This document shows positions 7,579 through 15,806 of a DNA stretch of 64,000 bases, in pieces. The stretch is from Paenibacillus marchantiophytorum (GTDB lineage: Bacteria > Bacillota > Bacilli > Paenibacillales > NBRC-103111). The stretch spans positions 1 through 64,000 of the forward strand of contig NZ_BMHE01000026.1 in NCBI RefSeq assembly GCF_014640555.1, given 5' to 3'. The notes below the pieces were generated by a model. The model ran no database searches. It was not told the DNA's origin and saw only the letters and a program-made list of their open reading frames with translations. A program made the position numbers and the translations under genes. Every line of letters begins with the position of its first letter. Position 1 is the stretch's first letter.

Positions 7579-9105
7579 ATGCCCATAAATTTTTTAGCAA
7601 AGTTTACGAGAATATTATTGGTATACAGCTTAATATTAGCTATTACTTGCTGTAATCTTGTTATGGCTGATTCTGAGAACAAAAGCGGGTGGGCTGGAAT
7701 TGCAGCATACGGTCTTGCATTTAAACAGGATGGTACGGTTTGGGCCTGGGGGAATAACCAATCAGGGCAGTTGGGGAACGGGGAAGGAGGGAGCAATGCT
7801 GCAACCTCCCTTATACCGACCCAAGTCAAGGGATTATCTGATGTGATAGCAGTTGCGAAAGGCCAAGGCTTTTCGCTAGCATTGAAAAAAGACGGAACTG
7901 TATGGGCATGGGGCAACAACAGTTCAGGTGAAATTGGTGATGGAACCCAATCCGTTTTCGATGAAAAGACCCATGCAACCTTAAAAAATGAAGATAGATA
8001 CCTACCGGTTCAAGTAAGAGGACTATCCGATATTACTGCGATTGCAGCTAATTGGAATACAAGTTATGCCGTAAAGAAAGATGGTACCTTGTGGTCTTGG
8101 GGAGGAATCTATTATAGAAATAGAGACGGATCATATAGCAATAATACTACTCCCAAGCAGCTTGAAGGTTTTTCTGATATCGTTTCCGTTTCTCTTGGGT
8201 GGGGAAATATGATTGCCTTAAACAAGGACGGTACCGTATGGACTGGCTCGTCCGGAAGGGCCGTCCATATTAAAGGAACTTCCGACATAAAAGAAATAGC
8301 TGCGGGAGGACAATACTCATATGGGTTAAAAAAAGATGGTACAGTTTGGTTCTGGGGGTCAGGAGGACAAGGCGTTGTAGCAGGTAAGAATACCGCGGAT
8401 CGGTCACAGCCTCAACTGCTTAAAGGTATTCATGATGTAGTATCTGTCAAAGCAAGTGCAGGAGGCCCCCTTTTATTAAAACGTGACGGAACCGTGTGGG
8501 CGAGCGGAGTGAATGACGGTGGTCAACTTGGCATTGGTTCTTACGAAGATAGTGAAGTTCCAGTACAAGTGAAAGGTTTGACGCGAATTAAAGAAATTAA
8601 CGCGTCCGGAATTGATTTTAAATCAATGGCTTTTAAAGAAGATCATACCCTATGGTCATGGGGAAGCAATTACGTCGGGGACGGAACAGAATGGTATAGA
8701 ACCATTCCAGTCTGGATCAAAAGCTATGATTCGGAAGTACTCCTGGAAGATCGAATAAGAGTAAAATTAGATGGAACTGAATTGGCATTTGATCAACCTC
8801 CTATTCTTATAAATGATGATACAATGGTGCCGTTGCGGAAAATATTCGAAGCGCTGGATGCAGATGTTACTTGGGACAATATCGCCTCAACTGTTACGGC
8901 AATAAAAGGTCAAATGGTGATTAATCTTACAGTTGGCAGCAATGAAGCTAAAGTTGACGGTGTTAGTCAAATGTTGGACTCGAAACCTATTCTCATTGGA
9001 GATAACATGTTTGTCCCGATAAGATTTATAGCCGAATCTTTCGGGGCAACGGTAAGTTGGGAAGAGGCGTCTAAAACAATTTTAATTAAAAGTAAATTAA
9101 AATAA
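7579..9105 (+). CDS. Secreted RCC1-repeat protein with C-terminal copper-amine-oxidase-N domain
   Basis: A 508-residue protein. Residues 1-~31 form a signal peptide (hydrophobic LLVYSLILAITCCNLVMA). Residues ~38-390 carry about seven RCC1-type beta-propeller blades, each with a G-T-V/L-W-x-W-G core such as KKDGTVWAWGNNSSGEIGDG. Residues ~398-508 match the copper amine oxidase N-terminal-like domain, with the typical pairs TMVPLRKIFEALDADVTWD and MFVPIRFIAESFGATVSWEE. That domain is common on Paenibacillus secreted proteins and is thought to help wall or surface association. An RCC1 propeller outside the cell suggests ligand or protein binding rather than an enzyme. GGAGG precedes ATG 7579. 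Confidence 0.9.
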   Translation: MPINFLAKFTRILLVYSLILAITCCNLVMADSENKSGWAGIAAYGLAFKQDGTVWAWGNNQSGQLGNGEGGSNAATSLIPTQVKGLSDVIAVAKGQGFSLALKKDGTVWAWGNNSSGEIGDGTQSVFDEKTHATLKNEDRYLPVQVRGLSDITAIAANWNTSYAVKKDGTLWSWGGIYYRNRDGSYSNNTTPKQLEGFSDIVSVSLGWGNMIALNKDGTVWTGSSGRAVHIKGTSDIKEIAAGGQYSYGLKKDGTVWFWGSGGQGVVAGKNTADRSQPQLLKGIHDVVSVKASAGGPLLLKRDGTVWASGVNDGGQLGIGSYEDSEVPVQVKGLTRIKEINASGIDFKSMAFKEDHTLWSWGSNYVGDGTEWYRTIPVWIKSYDSEVLLEDRIRVKLDGTELAFDQPPILINDDTMVPLRKIFEALDADVTWDNIASTVTAIKGQMVINLTVGSNEAKVDGVSQMLDSKPILIGDNMFVPIRFIAESFGATVSWEEASKTILIKSKLK

Positions 9106-9512
9106 GGGACAAAATCTGTTAAACAGACGAGAGCGATAATTCAATCATGACATTACGGCAGCCTGCACACGATGGATATTTTTGCTGTATTCCAATATTG
9201 GTTTTTGGGGTAGGAGTGAGCGAAGCGTACCCCTTCTCTTAATGAAGTAAATAGCATCGGAACTGGGATGCCTTTGTAGTAAAGAAGGAAGAAAGCATAA
9301 AGTACATAGGGCTACTAATGAATTGTATGATGCTTATAGACGAGAAAATGGCTACTTTTGCGATTTAATGAACTGAATTGGTGCTAACGAGCGATTTCAG
9401 GTGGAATGGTGATCATTTACTTGAAATAGCGCAGATGGAATTCATTAGATTTTCTGAAGGAGCGATTTTGAGCGAATAAAGGTTGCTGAGTTCGTAAGGG
9501 GAGATATGAGAT
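9106..9512 (+). other. Gap of about 400 bases without a recognisable gene
   Basis: Contains one hairpin repeat (9207-9233) and short frames interrupted by stops. Nothing in it looks like an intact coding region. The gap separates the RCC1 protein from a truncated VOC gene. Confidence 0.6.
9207..9233. repeat. Hairpin repeat, GGGGTA...GAGCGAAGCG...TACCCC type
   Basis: GGGGTA (9207-9212) pairs with TACCCC (9228-9233) around GAGTGAGCGAAGCG. Related copies occur at 25691-25710 and 47905-47930, all intergenic. It is therefore a dispersed element and not simply a terminator. Confidence 0.5.
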
Positions 9513-9713
9513 TTGAAGATCCATAGAATAGATCATGTGGGTATAATCGTAAATGATCTCTCTGCCGCTAAAGAGTTTTCTCTCGATTTTGGCCTTATGG
9601 TGCAAGGGGAATGGGAAATGGAAGGAGAGTTGATGGATCAGGTATTTGTGCTTAATGACACCACTAGGGAGCTCATCCATCAAAGTCACGAAAACAAGAA
9701 GAACCAGCGTTAA
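9513..9713 (+). pseudogene. VOC family protein, truncated
   Basis: The 66-codon frame starts like a VOC protein (MKIHRIDHVGIIVNDLSAAK) and keeps only the first half of the fold before ending in HENKKNQR. Its last codons and its stop lie inside the left arm and loop of the terminator hairpin at 9689-9736. The coding region therefore appears to have been cut and fused to the downstream terminator. It is unlikely to fold as an active VOC protein. Confidence 0.7.
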
Positions 9714-9736
9714 GACGCTGGTTCTTCTTGTTTTCG
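9689..9736. terminator. Bidirectional terminator with 22-bp perfect stem
   Basis: The left arm 9689-9710 and right arm 9715-9736 are perfectly complementary around a TAAG loop. The arm reads CGAAAACAAGAAGAACCAGC and two more bases. It lies between the convergent truncated VOC gene and the HxlR gene, and the stop codons of both genes fall within it. Confidence 0.85.
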
Positions 9737-10042
9737 CTCATTATGATTTTCTCCCCAAGCACACAACACTTCTGCTACTGGAATCAATGTTCTGCCATAT
9801 TCACTAAGCGAATATTCTACTTTTGGCGGGACGGTGGGGTAGACCGTTCTTTCGATTACGCCTTCTTGTTCCAAGTCTCGAAGATGTTGCGTGAGCATTT
9901 TTTGGGAGACATCTGGTATCAGCTTTTCCAGATCGTTATACCGTTTGGTTGATTCCATCAAATGCCATAAAATCATCGGCTTCCATTTTCCACCTAAAAC
10001 ATGAATGACAGTCTCTATTGGACATTCGCGCTGATGAATCAT
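9710..10042 (-). CDS. HxlR-family transcriptional regulator
   Basis: A 110-residue winged-helix protein with the HxlR signature: CPIETVIHVLGGKWKPMILW, then KRYNDLEKLIPDVSQKMLTQ and HLRDLEQEGVIERTVYPTVP. A Cys at residue 7 matches the redox- or aldehyde-sensing Cys in many HxlR proteins. It is divergent from the small membrane protein gene at 10162, with an inverted repeat between them. It therefore likely represses that gene pair and itself. Its C-terminal codons lie in the shared terminator. Confidence 0.92.
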   Translation of the reverse strand: MIHQRECPIETVIHVLGGKWKPMILWHLMESTKRYNDLEKLIPDVSQKMLTQHLRDLEQEGVIERTVYPTVPPKVEYSLSEYGRTLIPVAEVLCAWGENHNERKQEEPAS

Positions 10043-10065
10043 TGATAAATCACTCCCTTACTTTT

Positions 10066-10123
10066 AAGTATGTACCGTACTTTAAAGTGCGTTCTTAACA
10101 GAATATTAGTACCGATATACAAT
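10066..10123 (+). promoter_or_regulatory. HxlR operator and promoter for the membrane-protein pair
   Basis: AAGTA N7 TACTT (10066-10082) is an inverted repeat typical of HxlR binding sites. Just downstream, TTAACA (10095-10100), 17 bases, then TACAAT (10118-10123) form a good sigma-A promoter reading toward 10162. Confidence 0.6.
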
Positions 10124-10161
10124 AAAGTCAATCAAATCAATTGGGAAAAGGAGACAGTCAA

Positions 10162-10605
10162 ATGAGTAAATCTTATTGGGGTCCAAAGACAGTAACATTT
10201 TGGTTAGTGGGCGTTGTTACACTGTTGATGTTGTTTTTAGGAGTAAAAGGTTTTATCCAGCCAGAAGCAGTGATTCGAGATTTTGGTATACCCCTGCATG
10301 ACGTTTCTGATAAATATCTTGTTCTAATAAAAGCAGATCGTGATCTGTTTATTGGAATTTTCTTACTAGCCATGATGATACTTCGTATGAGAAAAGCATT
10401 GATCGTTGTTATGCTAACTTCTGTTTTAATGCCTGTAATTGATGCATTATTGGTATTAACGAATGCCGTAGATAAAACACCTTCTTGGATTCATATTATT
10501 ACTGCGGTATATGGACTTGCAGTAGGTTGGATGTTGTATCGAGAAGAACAGCGAGTTCAAAAAGCAAATACTAGCACAGGATTATCATCAGAAAGGTATA
10601 TCTAA
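10162..10605 (+). CDS. DUF4267-like small membrane protein
   Basis: A 147-residue protein with four predicted membrane segments (TFWLVGVVTLLMLFLGVKGF, FIGIFLLAMMILR, ALIVVMLTSVLMPVIDALLV, IITAVYGLAVGWMLY). It resembles the DUF4267 family. The start ATG 10162 follows AAAAGGAGA. It is divergent from the HxlR regulator and followed 16 bases later by another membrane protein, so the two form an HxlR-controlled operon. The role is unknown; HxlR control suggests an electrophile or oxidant response. Confidence 0.8.
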   Translation: MSKSYWGPKTVTFWLVGVVTLLMLFLGVKGFIQPEAVIRDFGIPLHDVSDKYLVLIKADRDLFIGIFLLAMMILRMRKALIVVMLTSVLMPVIDALLVLTNAVDKTPSWIHIITAVYGLAVGWMLYREEQRVQKANTSTGLSSERYI

Positions 10606-10621
10606 AATAAGGGGGCAGTTC

Positions 10622-11068
10622 ATGTATATTTACCTGTTGTTCATCCATATTATTTCCGCCGTGGTGGCCATGGCTGCAATCATCTGCTATCCCTTGATTA
10701 TGAGCAGCGCCAGGACAGTAGGTCAAGCCAAGTTCGCGCTTGCGCTGCTGGAGAAGACGGCGATCCTGCCGAAATTCGGTGGCACACTGTTGCTTCTTAC
10801 GGGGCTTGCTCTTGGTTTCTTAGAAATCTCTTTGTTCCGAGAGCTGTGGTATGTGTCCTCAATTGCCTTCTTCATTGTCATTCTAATTATCTTTGCTGGC
10901 CTAATTCCCTCCGGCATTAAACAGCAACTTAAGCTGCTTCAGCAGACGAAGGGCGATGTGCTACCTGACGCGTACCGATTGAATCGCAGACGCTCCGCTT
11001 GGTTGGAAGGGATCGCGAATCTTGCTGCGCTCATCTCGATCCTGCTAATGGTGTTCAAGCCATACTAA
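10622..11068 (+). CDS. DUF2269-family membrane protein
   Basis: A 148-residue integral membrane protein with four hydrophobic helices: LLFIHIISAVVAMAAIICYP, PKFGGTLLLLTGLALGF, VSSIAFFIVILIIFAGLIP and GIANLAALISILLMVF. The HxxSA start of helix 1 and overall layout fit DUF2269. A GGGGGC site precedes the ATG. It shares the HxlR-linked operon. GC content rises relative to the preceding gene, so the two may have different origins. Confidence 0.85.
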   Translation: MYIYLLFIHIISAVVAMAAIICYPLIMSSARTVGQAKFALALLEKTAILPKFGGTLLLLTGLALGFLEISLFRELWYVSSIAFFIVILIIFAGLIPSGIKQQLKLLQQTKGDVLPDAYRLNRRRSAWLEGIANLAALISILLMVFKPY

Positions 11069-11266
11069 TGTACTCAAGATAAGTGGAGGAGCTTGCAGTG
11101 ATGCAGTTCCTCTTTGTCATTAAAGTATATGTTGGAAAAATTGTGCTGTTTCACAGCGTTATTGAAATGTGAGTGACGCGTCAGTAAAAAGGGATTTTAT
11201 TCAGACTCAATATGAGTTACGATAAATAGTGGAAACATTCCCCAGATGGCAAACGGAGGTACGGAA

Positions 11267-11968
11267 ATGGAAGAAGATTTTGCTTGCCTGTATGTCATTC
11301 GCGGTGAGCCCTACCGACCGGGTACCTGCGTGAGTCTGAGCGAGGATGAAACGCTCGTTGGTCGGGTATCCAATCAGTTGACTCCTGATTTGGCCTTTAC
11401 GAATGCTTTTATTTCCCGGCAGCATTTCACCATTCGCAAGGAGCAGGACAAGGCGGTGCTTTACGATTTGGGGAGTCGCCACGGCACTGAGGTCAACGGC
11501 GAACGGCTAACGCCGCACCAGCCATATCTTTTAAATAATTTTGATATCATTACACTTGCCAAAGGGATGACTGTCCTCCACTTTTCCTATATGTTTGCAG
11601 ATCAAACCCTTGAAATGGAACCGCTTAGCATCACTAGGCGGTTAGAAGTTCCAGAATTGCCACTGACGATTCATTGGGAGAAAAGGGAATGTGTGGTGGA
11701 TGGTAAGCGGATCCCGATGTCTGAGAAAGAATATTTACTGATTCGCGTGCTGCATGAGAATGCGAACCAGCTCGTTACACTCCAGGAAATCAAATCCAGA
11801 GTATGGCCGGAACGACTGCCGGGCGTGAAAGGTGTCTCGAATGTGTCGTTCGATGAATTAAACGCCCTGATCTACCGTGTACGCAAAAAATACGGCAAAG
11901 ACACCTTTCTTATTAGTGCAGTGCGCGGCAACGGTTACGTCCTTGAGTCGGAATTAATATCGTCATAA
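11267..11968 (+). CDS. FHA domain fused to a winged-helix DNA-binding domain
   Basis: A 233-residue protein. Residues ~8-110 form an FHA domain: LVGRV, the phosphothreonine-loop FISRQHFTIRKE and GSRHGTEVNGERL, matching the family's GR, SxxH and NG motifs. Residues ~125-230 form an OmpR/PhoB-type winged helix (MSEKEYLLIRVLHENANQLV, then RVWPER, LIYRVRKKYGKD, and ISAVRGNGYVL). There is no receiver domain, so DNA binding probably responds to a phosphothreonine partner. I chose ATG 11267 for ACGGAGG at 11253-11259. It is 19 bases upstream of the MurA paralogue and likely co-transcribed with it. Confidence 0.88.
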   Translation: MEEDFACLYVIRGEPYRPGTCVSLSEDETLVGRVSNQLTPDLAFTNAFISRQHFTIRKEQDKAVLYDLGSRHGTEVNGERLTPHQPYLLNNFDIITLAKGMTVLHFSYMFADQTLEMEPLSITRRLEVPELPLTIHWEKRECVVDGKRIPMSEKEYLLIRVLHENANQLVTLQEIKSRVWPERLPGVKGVSNVSFDELNALIYRVRKKYGKDTFLISAVRGNGYVLESELISS

Positions 11969-11987
11969 CGAAAGTAGGAATACAGAT

Positions 11988-13280
11988 ATGAAATATATTC
12001 AGGCGGAGTATTCAGGCCAGTTGAACGGGAGTGTATATATACCGGGTGCTAAGAACAGTTCCCTTGCCCTGCTTGTCGCGGCTTGTCTGGCGGATGATAT
12101 TGTTACACTGGGAGGCATTCCGTGCATTGACGATGTCAGTATTATTGCAGGGATCAGCCGAGATATCGGCATGGAGCTGAAACAAGAAGGTGGACAAGTT
12201 ATCATCGACCCACGCAAGATTCACAGTGCCGTGATAGACCCAGGCAAGGCTTCGAGCTATCGCGCGTCTTATTATTTTGCAGGTGCTCTATTGGCCAAAT
12301 TCGGCAGAGTCACGATCGGATTCCCAGGAGGTGACGATTTCGTTTCAAGACCGATCGATCAGCATATCAAGGTTTTTCAAGCGCTCGGCGCTCAGGTTCA
12401 AATCTTTGACGATTATTATGTAGTCGAGGCCGCCGAGCTGAAGGGCGCAGAAATTTATTTCGACACGGTTACCTCTGGCGCTACGATTAATGCGATGCTG
12501 GCGGCTGTGCGGGCCAAAGGGCGGACCCAACTGCATAACGCAGCTGTGGATCCGGAGGTGGTTGATACGGCAGTCTTTCTGAACCAGCTAGGCGCGAGGA
12601 TTTACGGGGCAGGAACCGAACATATCCGCATCGAAGGCGTCTCCTATTTAAACGGGGGAACGCACGTGGCAATACCAGACAGGCTAATCGCCGGGGCTTT
12701 TCTAATGGCGGCAGGGCTCAACGGGGGGCAGGTTACCGTTAAGGATGTCATCCCTGAGCATCTTAGCGCCTGCCTCGCCAAGATGGGGGAGGTAGGCATT
12801 CATGTGGAATGCGGCGAGAGCCACATTACGGCATACGGTACGGGTTCGCTCAAAGCAACGCGGATTCGCACAGGCATGTATCCAGGCTTCGCCACCGATT
12901 TACAACAACCAATGACCGCGCTTCTGCTGCAGGCCAAGGGAAAGAGCATCGTTACCGACCGCGTCTTTCCGAAGCGGTTCGCTCACGTAGCTCAACTGCG
13001 TCGGCTCGGAGCAGAGATTGAGCTGCGGAAAGAAAGCGCTTTTATACGCGGAGGAGTTCCACTGCAAGGAAGCTGGGTACATGCGACGGATGTGCGTGCC
13101 GGCACTTGCTTGCTTCTTGCTGGTTTAGCGGCCGAAGGTAGCACGATTATTACAGGTGTCGAGCACATTGAGCGCGGATATGAGGATGTCATCGGCAGCT
13201 TCAAATCAATTGGGGCGAAGCTCTCTATGCGCGAGATGGATGCGCAGGAGTTGCCCGGCCTGATCCACCTGAGAGGTTAA
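11988..13280 (+). CDS. murA: UDP-N-acetylglucosamine 1-carboxyvinyltransferase with Asp at the fosfomycin-target position
   Basis: A 430-residue MurA-fold enzyme that would transfer enolpyruvate from PEP to UDP-GlcNAc, the first committed step of peptidoglycan synthesis. Catalytic residues are kept: K22-N23 (PGAKNSS), R92 (SSYRAS), R121 (SRP), the Asp of GFATDLQQ, the Arg of PKRFAH and the Arg pairs in TDVRAG and HIERGYED. The loop that carries Cys115 in E. coli MurA reads PGGDDFVSRP, so the aligned residue (116) is Asp. Mycobacterial and engineered MurA with Asp here are active and fosfomycin-insensitive. It is a divergent member, probably a second MurA, co-transcribed with the FHA regulator. 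Confidence 0.88.
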   Translation: MKYIQAEYSGQLNGSVYIPGAKNSSLALLVAACLADDIVTLGGIPCIDDVSIIAGISRDIGMELKQEGGQVIIDPRKIHSAVIDPGKASSYRASYYFAGALLAKFGRVTIGFPGGDDFVSRPIDQHIKVFQALGAQVQIFDDYYVVEAAELKGAEIYFDTVTSGATINAMLAAVRAKGRTQLHNAAVDPEVVDTAVFLNQLGARIYGAGTEHIRIEGVSYLNGGTHVAIPDRLIAGAFLMAAGLNGGQVTVKDVIPEHLSACLAKMGEVGIHVECGESHITAYGTGSLKATRIRTGMYPGFATDLQQPMTALLLQAKGKSIVTDRVFPKRFAHVAQLRRLGAEIELRKESAFIRGGVPLQGSWVHATDVRAGTCLLLAGLAAEGSTIITGVEHIERGYEDVIGSFKSIGAKLSMREMDAQELPGLIHLRG

Positions 13281-13301
13281 AAGTGTGAGTACGAATGAAG
13301 A

Positions 13302-13721
13302 ATGGGGGGCAAAAACGTGGTTCCAAAGCATATTGTTTCTGCGGCGGCAATTGTGATCAATGAGCGGAACGAAATATTATTAATAAAAGGTCCTAGGCGA
13401 GGTTGGGAAATGCCAGGCGGGCAGGTTGAAGAAGGCGAATCGTTGAAAGAAGCAGCGATCAGGGAAACAAAGGAAGAGAGCGGTCTAGATATAGAGGTAA
13501 CAAAATTTTGTGGTGTTTTTCAAAATGTAAGTGAGTGTATATGTAACACTTTATTTTTAGGCAGACCAGTCGGAGGAGAATTAACAACAACCCCGGAGGC
13601 ATTAGAAGTAGGATTTTTTCCAATCGAAGCAGCATTAGAGATGGTGATTTGGAAAAATTTCAGGGAAAGAATAGAGCTTTGTTTAAATGAGGAACTTCAT
13701 CCATTTTATATTGAGTTTTGA
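13302..13721 (+). CDS. NUDIX hydrolase
   Basis: A 139-residue NUDIX protein with a complete box (GGQVEEGESLKEAAIRETKE followed by ESGL), giving the metal-binding RExxEE motif. It would hydrolyse a nucleoside-diphosphate-linked compound; the substrate is unknown. It lies 21 bases after the MurA gene and before a terminator, so it may be the last gene of that operon. Its base composition is more AT-rich than MurA, which argues for a separate origin. The start could be ATG 13302 or GTG 13317. Confidence 0.88.
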   Translation: MGGKNVVPKHIVSAAAIVINERNEILLIKGPRRGWEMPGGQVEEGESLKEAAIRETKEESGLDIEVTKFCGVFQNVSECICNTLFLGRPVGGELTTTPEALEVGFFPIEAALEMVIWKNFRERIELCLNEELHPFYIEF

Positions 13722-13804
13722 CTAAAATCATTACATTGAGGCAGAAAGTGGCATCTAAACAATAGAGTTGATCCAATTGTACCTCCTCAATTTACATGTA
13801 ATAG

Positions 13805-13836
13805 AACCGTCAGGAAGTTTTCCTGACGGTTTTTCT
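13805..13836 (+). terminator. Rho-independent terminator
   Basis: AACCGTCAGGAA (13805-13816) and TTCCTGACGGTT (13820-13831) flank a 3-base loop, followed by TTTC and more T residues. Confidence 0.9.
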
Positions 13837-13903
13837 TTTTCATCTGACTTCTTTACTTTGCAGGTTTTTGGTCTTAGATTTTCAGAGTGGGCGATTTTTT
13901 CAT

Positions 13904-13970
13904 AATCTTAATTCTGGACATGAAGTCGAAAGATTGATGGGGACTCAAATGATAGCGGTTCCATTATAAT
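13904..13970 (+). promoter_or_regulatory. Operator-like 39-bp element plus -10 box upstream of the permease stub
   Basis: The 39-bp stretch 13904-13942 recurs at 17195-17234 with five mismatches. Its core GACATGAAGTCGAAAGATTG shares GAAGTCGAAA with the three 42-bp operators near the second two-component system. TATAAT lies at 13965-13970, 43 bases after the GAAGTC core. It is probably a response-regulator site for the lost permease operon. Confidence 0.6.
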
Positions 13971-14013
13971 AACGGATATAGAGCGGTGATCAAAGAGAAG
14001 GAGGAGAGAAATA

Positions 14014-14085
14014 ATGAAAACACCGTTCATTCGCGATTTGATCAGTTACAGAACCATGCTGTTAATGCTTGTCCAGGTGAACTGA
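14014..14085 (+). pseudogene. Lpl-type sugar ABC permease, 5' stub
   Basis: AAGGAGGAG and ATG 14014 start a 23-codon frame reading MKTPFIRDLISYRTMLLMLV then QVN and stop. The sequence is the usual cytoplasmic N-terminus of an LplB-type permease entering its first membrane helix. After that the DNA becomes the complement of the 3' end of a sensor kinase gene. A deletion or inversion has therefore joined the two genes around 14072. Confidence 0.75.
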
Positions 14086-15806
14086 AAAAATGCAATCCGA
14101 ATGCTTCACCATAGTATAATTTGATTCGCTCCTGAACGTTGCGAATCCCATATCCACTGCCGGTGGGATTTATGATCTTGTTGCCGGATCGAAGTGCTTC
14201 CAGGTGTATGTCGTCCATCCCAACGCCATCGTCAATGACAGACAGGACGATGCGATCTGCTTGGCGTTCGCAGGTTACCGTAATTCCTCCCTCACGGTTC
14301 TCATTCCTTAAAATTCCATGAAGAATGGCGTTCTCGATGATTGGCTGAAGGGTTAGCTTTGGAATGAGTCCCTGTTGAAATGCCTCATCGACCTGCAAGT
14401 TAAGCTCGATTCTTTGTTCGAAGCGAATGTTTTGGATTTCAACATAATAGGTGACCAGCTTCAATTCGTGTCCAATTGTTATGATATCCTGCCCGTTGCT
14501 AAGCGTGAGTTTATAGTATCCGGCTAGCGACTGCACAATTGTTGTGATTTGATCGTTCATCCCGAATTGAGCCATCCAATTGATTTGATCCAGTGTATTG
14601 TATAAGAAGTGAGGATTGATCTGGGATTGAAGAGCCATTAATTCAGATTTGATTGCCTTCACTTCTATATCCTTTAACAATGCCAGCTTATGCGACATAT
14701 AATTATAGCTTTGGATGAGTTCTCCTACCTCATCATCTCCTGACGGCTTTACGATAGGCTCAAGGATTCCAGCCTCCATGGCCTTCATCTTTTGACTCAA
14801 GTGAGTAATTCGCCTTGTCATATGAAGGGAGATGAAATGGGCAAGTCCGATGGCTAACAGTCCGACGGCAAGCAAACTAATAAGAAGCTCCTGTTGAAGG
14901 CGTGTGCTTCTTGACACAATCTCCTGATGTGGAATCACGGTAACCATAGTCAGGTCAGTTTGCGGAATTTGCAGATGGTGGAATTCTAGCCTTTTGCCTT
15001 TTATGAACTGCGTATTATTGCTGTTGGCAGGCTGGAATAATGGAGGTGCGGTGCCTTCAGCAGGAAGATATTGCTCCAGGAGTGCATCATCCGAAGCAAT
15101 CAGAACCAGACCATCACTACTTTGCAAATAAGTTAGACTATTCTTCACGGTGTTGGCACGAGAAACGATTTCTTTGAGCATTCGTTCATCCATGTCCAAA
15201 CGCAGAATTCCGATGGTTTCGTTATAGTGATCGGGATGGCGAATGAGGCGGACAAGGGATATGACTGGATCCGTATCGGTCGTATTGGTTGGATAATCAA
15301 GTGAGGAGAACCCACATGAGCTTCGCCCTCGAAGTGACCAATTTGGCATACCATGTCGTGCTCAGCACATCTTGTAAGGGGAAGATGCTGCTGCCTTCAT
15401 TGGCAAACAGGAAACCGTCCGGTAGGTAGAGTCGAATCTTACTTACATCTGTGCCATCGCGAAAGGAAGAAAGAAACTGGACCAGCTTATTTCCGTCTTG
15501 CAACTGATCTTGGAGTTTGTAGTCGGCCACGTTGGTGGTCAGTATGCGAGTCATTTGAACCTCGTCCAGTGCGATTAGATCTGAAACGTCGGTTATGCGA
15601 TTCAGTTTATAAGCTAGAAAGGAATGAGTTTGGCTAAAGCTTTGATCAAATGAAAAGCTAACCATTTCCTGAATAATGCCAGCCACCCTGCCGGATGCAT
15701 AGAATTGGAGATAGAGAATCGGAAGCAGGATAAGCAGCAGGTAAGAAAGAAGCAGCTTTTGTTTCAATCTCAGCTTTAGAAGTATGCGATTGAAGATATT
15801 AGACAT
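14042..15806 (-). pseudogene. YesM-type sensor histidine kinase, frameshifted and with replaced C-terminus
   Basis: The N-terminal piece (from ATG 15806) has membrane helix 1 (LLLSYLLLILLPILYLQFYA) and part of the extracellular sensor domain. It shifts frame near 15305 and continues as the rest of the sensor domain (SLVRLIRHPDHYNETIGILR), helix 2, HAMP, His-kinase motif (LQSQINPHFLYNTLDQINWM) and ATPase motifs (IENAILHG, VIDDGVGM, GYGIRNVQERIKLYYG). The normal end (GTxVxxxIP) is missing: after FFSSPGQ the protein reads ALTAWFCN, encoded opposite the permease stub. It overlaps its response regulator by eight bases. A split functional protein is unlikely. Confidence 0.82.
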
